NCBI GenBank assembly: GCA_016858145.1
Contig: JAEHOE010000008.1
Span: 992,001 to 1,056,000 of the forward strand
Origin: Edaphochlamys debaryana
Lineage: Eukaryota > Chlorophyta > Chlorophyceae > Chlamydomonadales
DNA: 64,000 bases
Direction of reading: 5' to 3'
A model generated the notes under the pieces. That model had not been told where the DNA came from, searched no databases, and saw only the letters and a program-made list of their open reading frames with translations. This document shows positions 58,291 through 64,000 of the stretch, piece by piece (position 1 is the first letter of the stretch; each line of letters starts with the position of its first letter). A program made the position numbers and the translations under genes.

Positions 58291-60405
58291 CTATGCGAGC
58301 CATTGCAGGCAGTCCAGCGGCGCACCAGACCCCACCGCGAGCGTCAACACCTTCGAGGGCTGCGGCCCTAGGGAAAGCCCCGCCTGGTGCACGAGGCGCA
58401 TGATGCGCCACTCATCATAGAGGGCCGCTTCTGCGTAGAGCTCGGCCGCCGCAGCGCCGGTCTGGGGACAAGAGGGCGCATAGCCGACGAGTCAGACATG
58501 AGCCATGGGGGCGCAGCCGATCGTGCGTTCACCAAGACACGCACCCCGGCACTGCGCCGCAACTCCTCACCGGCATGGGGCATCGCATCTCCACCAGAGC
58601 CTCCACGGCCGCCTCACAGCCGGAGTGGACGGCTGCCTGCGGTGGGCAGAGCAAGTTTAGACGGCTTGGGGCTGGCAGGAGCCCATAAAAGAGGTTCCGC
58701 TCCCGGATCAAAGGGCGCGACCGTCCAATCAAGCCCTCACCTTCCAGGCACGCGGGTGCAGCGGGCAGCCGTGCTCGCGAAGCCAGCGAGCGGCGCCCAG
58801 TGCGCCCGCCCTCATTGCCTTCACAAACAGCTCCGGCACGAGGCCACCGCTGCGGGTGTGGCGGCGGCAGGGGTCGTACGCCCAGCTCAGCACGTTGACG
58901 CGATTCCCATTGGCCGCTACTGTGGCCAACTCCCTCCACTTCATATGCGGGCCGAAGCGCTTGTGGATTGCCTGCGGTGATGTGGGTCGGGTCGAGGCGG
59001 GAGGAGGGCGGGCATCAGGCGGGTGCGCAACCGTCAGGCATCACCCCTTCTGAGTGGCCGACGGCCTGCAGGTGGAGTGCAGAAGCGCTACGTGAACACT
59101 TGAACCCGCGCCGCGCCGCACCTGCAGCACGTCCAGACGTCCCCTATGGGCGGCTTCGATCTGGGCCTCGGCCAGGACCCTGCTCGTCGGCTCCAGCCCC
59201 TCGTCCAGGAGCCACTGCAGTGCCGGCAGCTCGCAGGCCGCAAGACCGTTGGGGTCCAGAGCGCAGCGCTTGGCCTTGAGCCACTCAAGCCGCTCCATCA
59301 TAGCGGCACTGGGCAGATCACGGACTCGCTCAGCGACAGCACCGAAGTGGTCGCTGGTGGGCTGAGCGCCCTGCGCCACCAGCCAGTCGGCTTTCTCACG
59401 CCACTCTGACATGTGCTCTCCGAGGACGTCCTCCAGCAAAGTTTTCAGGTCGGTCGGAGTGAGCTGAGCGCCCTGTGCAACCAGCCACTCCAGCTTCTCA
59501 CGCCAGTCGGGTGTCCGGCTGGAGAGGGCCTCGCGCAACCCTTCTTGCAGCTCGTCGGGCGTCCAGGCGAAGGGGTCCTCGGGTGCGAGGCGCTGAACGG
59601 TGGCCAGGTCACAGCCAGCCAGGGCAGCGACGCACAGGGCCCGGCGCCGGCGCGCAGCCCTGCCCTCGAAGAACTCTGAGCCCGACTCTGATGAGTCCGA
59701 GCCGAAGTCCGAGGACATCAAGTCTGAAGATGAGTCGAAGTCCGAGTCGGAGTCAGACCAGTCCGGCTCCGGGAATGCGGGCGTGTCCAGCCGCTGTTCC
59801 AGCAGCCACTCTGCCAGCGTGATGTGGCCTTCGCGCGCCGCGAATTCAGCGGCCGCCCGGATCTCCGAGGGCGGGAGTTCGCCGGGATCCCGGCAGTCCT
59901 CCAGGACCCATTCGCACACACGCCGCTGCCCCGACCTGGCGGCAGCGCAAAGCAGTTGACCACTGTGCACCTGGTTGCCCTGCACCAGGCGCCCGACCTT
60001 GGCAAGCCATTGGCACGCCTCGAGCGAGCCGGCCGCAGCGGCTCTCTCCAGATCATCGTGCTGCGGTGTGACGCCCGCTGCTGCCACCGCGATCTCCAGG
60101 TTCACCACGTCATTGCTCGCTGCGACGAGTCTGACCAGCTCCTGCCGCTGCTGCCGGGTGAGGGCTCGACAGGACCTCGGCGCGGCCCATCGCTCCGAGA
60201 ACGCCCAGCGAGGCACCGCTTGCGAGAGGTGGAGAGTGGTGTGGTCCTTAAGCCTCTCCGCGGTGACCTTGCTCACCAAGCGCAGGCAGCACGCCCCGTT
60301 GGGGCTGAGGAAGGCTGCGATGCGGCCCACGATGTCGGGTATCCAGACGGAGCTAGCGTCCGGGTGCTGATGGGCGCTTGCCTTCTGCCGCTTGGTGCAC
60401 CGCAT
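58291..60405 (-). CDS. F-box/ankyrin-like array gene B, truncated by a nonsense codon in its last exon
   Basis: Exons are 60405-59122, 58971-58741, 58636-58571 and 58461 onward. The ATG at 60405 (MRCTKRQKAS) aligns with gene A; the frame is also open upstream to an ATG at 60702, which I regard as less likely. Residues ~20-55 are the F-box (SVWIPDIVGRIAAFL). Ankyrin-like units fill the rest (AAAAGSLEACQWLAKVGRLV, REKLEWLVAQGAQLT, GALGAARWLREHGCPLHP), with an acidic Asp/Ser linker near residue 250 (DSDSDFDSSSD). In the last exon the codon at 58293-58291 is TAG where gene A has CAG (QWLAQAIEDSGG). The product is therefore 617 residues. The remaining frame, including the basic Lys/Gly/Arg tail, runs on to 58030 as an untranslated relic. 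The lesion removes only the C-terminal ~90 residues, so the shortened protein may be functional. Confidence 0.75.
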
Positions 60406-62956
60406 GATTTCTTGCGTGGAGCACGAGTGACCCGATAAAGGTAGAGAGCGAAACACGGATGCAAGCTCAGGTCGAGCTCTGCGCTGAGCGGTAAGCGTTT
60501 GTAGGTATCCACTTTGTAAGGGGTTAAGTGAGGGTGAGGCAGTTCGGCGGGGACAGTTCGCCGCCGCGTGCGTTGACCCCCGCCATCTTGCCCCCGCTCC
60601 CGACCCCTCCCGCGGTCCCGCGCCCCCGCCCCCGCCACGTTCGTCGTCAACGCGCCCTGGTGACCCCACGCCCACAGCCCTACCGGATGGCCTTGCGCCC
60701 ATTGTGACCTACCATGCGAGTACTGTTCCCTGCTTGTGAGCCTTCCCCCTCAACGACCAACACCACCTTGCCCCCGCCCCCGCCCCCACGCCCAGTTGGT
60801 AGTTTGGTATATCAGGCTTTAACTCTTGGGACGGCTGTCATCACTGGGGAGCTCAGCGGAGCCCGGACATGTAGCAAACAGGCATGACGCTTCGCCCTCG
60901 CCGCCCCACCACCGGCAGCCCCGGCCCTCGCCTCCGTGCCTGGCGCCCAGCCCGTCGTCCCCGCCCTGCCACCCCTCGGGCCCCAGCCCTCCCGCCTCCG
61001 TGCCTGTGCCTGCGGCTCTGCCGCCCTCCCCCGACCGCCGCGCTCAGCCAACGCCTCAGGCCCCACCCTCAGCGGCACACGCCTCGCACGTCCCTGTCGC
61101 TTCGGCACGCTCGCACGGCTCCTCGACTTCGCCGCTCACCAGCTCGAGCAGCCCAGCCAGCGCGTCCAGCCATGCGCAGCTCCGTCACCGTAGTTTCGAC
61201 CGGTCGGTGCGGCCAGCGTCTACGAGCGCAGCTGCCTCAGACTACGCTACTTCCACTGCGCACCCACGTGTCATCTCCCCGCTCCCGGCTCCCTGCTCCC
61301 GCTGGCTGACACGCGGGATCAGGTGCTGCTGCACACGTGCTGTGAGTGCCGATAACTATCTGGCCGCATGCACCGGATAGGTTCGTCTGCACGCTCATAG
61401 GCGTGTCAGGATGGCGGCGGCATGGCGTGCATAGTGCTCGGCCCTGATGTGGGTTGCGCCGTGAGCGGGGACCCAGGTGATATGGTGCGTGTGCAGTAGC
61501 TGGGCGCGGGGCGGGAACTGGTGGCGCTGGGGGTCAGGCCACAGGGGCGGTGCGCGGTGGCGTGGGCGAGGGTGGGCGTGGCGGGTGGGGTGAGTGGAGG
61601 GGTGAAGGTGCACGTGTGGGAGCTGGGAGGCGCAACCCGCCGTTACTGCCGCTGCACGCTGACGTCGCCGAGGTAGCATCGCACGAGGAAAGAGCCAGGC
61701 GCTATCGCAATAGCTTGGCGGTTGGGCCGTGGGACAAAGTCTGTCTGTATGGTTACACAAGTGCACGGCCGTGTCATTGCACCGTACTATGTGTGCGCTT
61801 CCGCACCCAGCAGCCCAGCAGCAGCATAAACTACGGCACACGGATGGAACGGTGCATTTACAAAGGCGACGGCAGGCCACGGTTCATGATAGTATGCGGC
61901 CCCCTAAGCGCTTGCAACACCCAGCAGCATCCCCACGCGCCGTCAACTCAACCAACGCAACTAAGCGTGAAGGCCCTGGCGAGCCTGAGAGCCTGACGTT
62001 CGCTGTGTTGAGCTGCTTCCACAAGTAAGCTTGCCCCCAAGAGCTAGCCAGAAAGCCCAAAGGATGGACCCAGCAGATAATGTGAAGCCCCCCTCGAAGC
62101 TGTCCACACGGGCCGGTACCAATACCACCCTGCCACGTCTGCTTGTCTGGATTGGCGACTCCAACCTGGCTACAGAAGCCCACAATCGGTAACAAGGGTG
62201 TCTGTCCCTCCTCAGGACAGGGAAAAGGGCTGAGCCCCAAACCCCGCGAGGCCGGGCAGCACTGGGGCCGCGCAATCAAGCACTACGCCCCACAGCGCAC
62301 GGACTAAACCCACGCCGCCATAAGTTGGGGGCCTTCGCAACCCCGCAATGCCGGACTTTGCCGGTTGGGTTGGGCGCACATTCACATGCACCCTCCAAAA
62401 GATAGAAAGAGAAGATGTCCGTCTCCAATCCGCTACTGCCCACACGCCACCCGCTACATCTCTCCCCTCCGCCGCCGCTGCTTCTCCCCTCAGCCCAAAA
62501 ACGTAGAAGCTCACATCCCGTCCGCGAAATGCGGGTCCCCTACAAAGGTGAGGGCCTGGACATAACCACAGCCTCCGTCATGCGCGGCGCCCGAAGCACA
62601 GCCGCCGCGTCACCAGCCGCCGCCTACCCATTCCGGGTCCTCCGGCTGCTGCTGCTGCAGCTCTGATCACAACAGCAAATTGCTCTCTCTCAACACGCCA
62701 TAAGATCTGCCGGGCGCTCCAGCTCGCGCAGGTACCCCTCATCCGTCGCCCTGCAGGACCAGGCATGAGGGGTCTAGACCGCTCCCAGCCGCCAGAACCT
62801 CGGAGCGTGGTCTTCAGCAGCACTCAGGTTGGGGCTTGTAGCTCGCACACCGAGCTCGGAGCGCTTTACATGCAGCCCCCGCGTACCCAGGCACGGCCTT
62901 GCTCCTACTCATGGATGCTTCGCACTTGCATCCATGGCCGAGTATAGGTCACGCGC
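60406..62956. other. 2.5-kb spacer between array genes B and C
   Basis: Holds the upstream region of gene B (duplicated with that of gene A), a Pro/Ser/Arg-rich open stretch on the plus strand (60826-61380) without start or splice support, a possible RNase H-like relic at 61395-61500 and the displaced 3' flank of gene C (62005-62640). It is about three times longer than the A-B spacer, which suggests inserted material. No gene is called. Confidence 0.45.
61395..61500 (-). mobile_element. Possible relic of a retrotransposon RNase H C-terminus
   Basis: Minus-strand reading HHITWVPAHGATHIRAEHYA, then RHAAAILTRL and stop, resembles the end of LINE-type RNase H domains (a WVPGHxGxxGNExAD...A pattern), with the key Asn-Glu and Asp positions degraded. 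No reverse transcriptase or terminal structure is visible nearby. Weak evidence. Confidence 0.25.
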
Positions 62957-63976
62957 TTAAGCGCCATCCATTTTCGGGGCTAATTGATTCGGCAGGTGAG
63001 TTGCCCCGTCGCCCCCGTCCCCCTTGGCCCGCTTCTCACCTCCCCTTCCGCGCTTGCTACCCCCGCCCTGTCCCCGCGCCGAGCCCCTTGGCTTCGCTGC
63101 CCCGCTCGGCCCCCGCCCCTTCCTCTGCCGCTTGCTCTGCGCCGCCCGCTGCTGGCAGATCCACGCCTGCACCTCCTCCGCGTCGTCTGCCCCTGACGGC
63201 TCCGCCTCCTCCTCCGCCCGCGCCCAGTCGATCGCCCCGCCGCTGGCCTCGATGGCCCCTGCACGCCATTGCAGGCAGTCCAGCGGCGCATCGTTCTCCA
63301 CCGCGAGCGTGAAGAGCTTCGAAGACTGCGGCCCCAGGGGCAGTCCCGACTGGTGCGCGAGGCGCATGATGCCCCAGTCGTGGTAGACGACTGCTTCTGT
63401 GTAGGCCTCGATCGCGGCGTCACCGGTCTGGGGAGGAGGAGGTACGTAAGCCCGGAAGCACTTGAGGCGCTCTCGCGCTCAGGTAGACGACAGCGCGCAG
63501 ACGCGCAGCGCGCGGGGCAGGTGCTGGCCAGGGTAGCTGCCCACAGTGCGTCCGCACGCCCGTCCCACCGGGACGCACGACTCACCGGCATGGGGCAGCG
63601 CATCTCCACTAGCGCCTCCACGGCCGCCTCGCAGCCCGAGGAGACGGCGGCCTGCGGTGGGCAAAAGCCCGCCAGGCCAAAGTCAAGCGACAGGACGTGG
63701 TAGGCATTGACGGCTTTGGAGGCTTTGGCGCCGCTTTCCACGCACCTTCCAGGCGTCTGGATGCAGTGGGCGGCAGTGCTCTTGCAGCCAGCGAGCTGCG
63801 TCCAAAGCGCCCCGTTCAATGGCCAGCACGAAAGCTTCCGTGACGGCGCGGCCGCTGCTCCGGGTCCGGCGGCGAAGGGCGTACGCCCAGTTCAGCACGT
63901 TGACGTGGTTCCCTGCGGCCGCGCCAAAGGCCAGGCCCTCCCAGTGCAGACTCCGCCCGTAGCGCCTTTGCACGGC
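62957..63976 (-). CDS. F-box/ankyrin-like array gene C, last three exons (5' part outside the window)
   Basis: Exons 63976-63746, 63651-63586 and 63427-62957 match exons 2-4 of genes A and B. The first two have exactly the same lengths (231 and 66 nt). They encode AVQRRYGRSLHWEGLAFGAA, the ankyrin-like GALDAARWLQEHCRPLHP, then AAVSSGCEAAVEALVEMRCP and DAPLDCLQWRAGAIEASGG, followed by the basic Lys/Gly/Arg tail. Unlike A and B, the tail does not stop at the shared point. It continues KGDGGDGATHLPNQLAPKM to a TAA at 62957, so the 3' end has been replaced by unrelated sequence. No premature stop is seen. The F-box exon lies beyond the right edge. Confidence 0.75.
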
Positions 63977-64000
63977 CTGCGGATATCGAGGTTCCAGTGG

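Noticed and set aside
60405..60702. N-terminal extension of array gene B from the ATG at 60702
   Set aside because: The frame is open, but the homologous region of gene A is not a matching coding extension, and the sequence behaves like the duplicated 5' flank.
60826..61380. Pro/Ser-rich open frames on the plus strand
   Set aside because: Two overlapping frames look equally good, as expected from pyrimidine-rich GC sequence; no start, splice or domain support.
1..64000. tRNA or rRNA genes, CRISPR arrays, bacterial-style promoters
   Set aside because: No A-box/B-box pair, rRNA block or regularly spaced repeat-spacer array was seen; the window is eukaryotic nuclear DNA.

Overview
This is nuclear DNA of a volvocine-type green alga (Chlamydomonas, Gonium or Volvox relatives). 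The evidence is the very high GC content, dense genes split by many short GT-AG introns, TGTAA poly(A)-type signals a few hundred bases after several stop codons, cilium and axoneme genes, and lineage-typical F-box/ankyrin gene families. All multi-exon models were built by hand from splice-site consensus, reading-frame phase and agreement between paralogues; none has transcript support.

Layout. 1-1785 (+): last five exons of a gene resembling the C-terminus of nuclear cap-binding protein CBP80. 1786-5037: no supported gene, one imperfect direct repeat. 5038-9801 (-): 12-exon, 1066-residue polytopic membrane protein of unknown function (copy 1). 10892-14574 (-): F-box-like/ankyrin protein. 15524-20792 (+): 1488-residue Pro/Ala/Gln-rich low-complexity protein. 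21645-23552 (+): F-box plus SUKH-like protein (SKIP16/FBXO3 type without ApaG). 24671-30401 (+): 14-exon protein ending in a PAP/fibrillin domain. 31390-34626 (+): copy 2 of the membrane protein, in the opposite orientation to copy 1, with a premature stop and its 3' half missing. 34494-36140 (-): F-box/LRR-type gene whose last ~43 codons are antisense to the copy-2 relic. 36583-39657 (+): armadillo protein related to the axonemal central-pair protein PF16/SPAG6. 40896-45722 (-): coiled-coil protein resembling CSPP1 (centrosome and ciliary tip). 46653-53055 (+): large dynamin-superfamily GTPase with the motif pattern of bacterial CrfC/YjdA, followed at 53969-54282 by a truncated duplicate of its first two exons. 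54656-63976 (-): tandem array of three F-box/ankyrin-like paralogues with the same exon sizes; two carry lesions and the third runs off the window.

The genes do not form an operon or an obvious pathway. Two neighbours, PF16-like and CSPP1-like, are both cilium-related and convergent. The main theme is gene birth and decay by duplication: an inverted membrane-protein pair with different introns, a gene end overprinted on a dead exon, a partial dynamin duplication, and a tandem array whose members are damaged in different ways.
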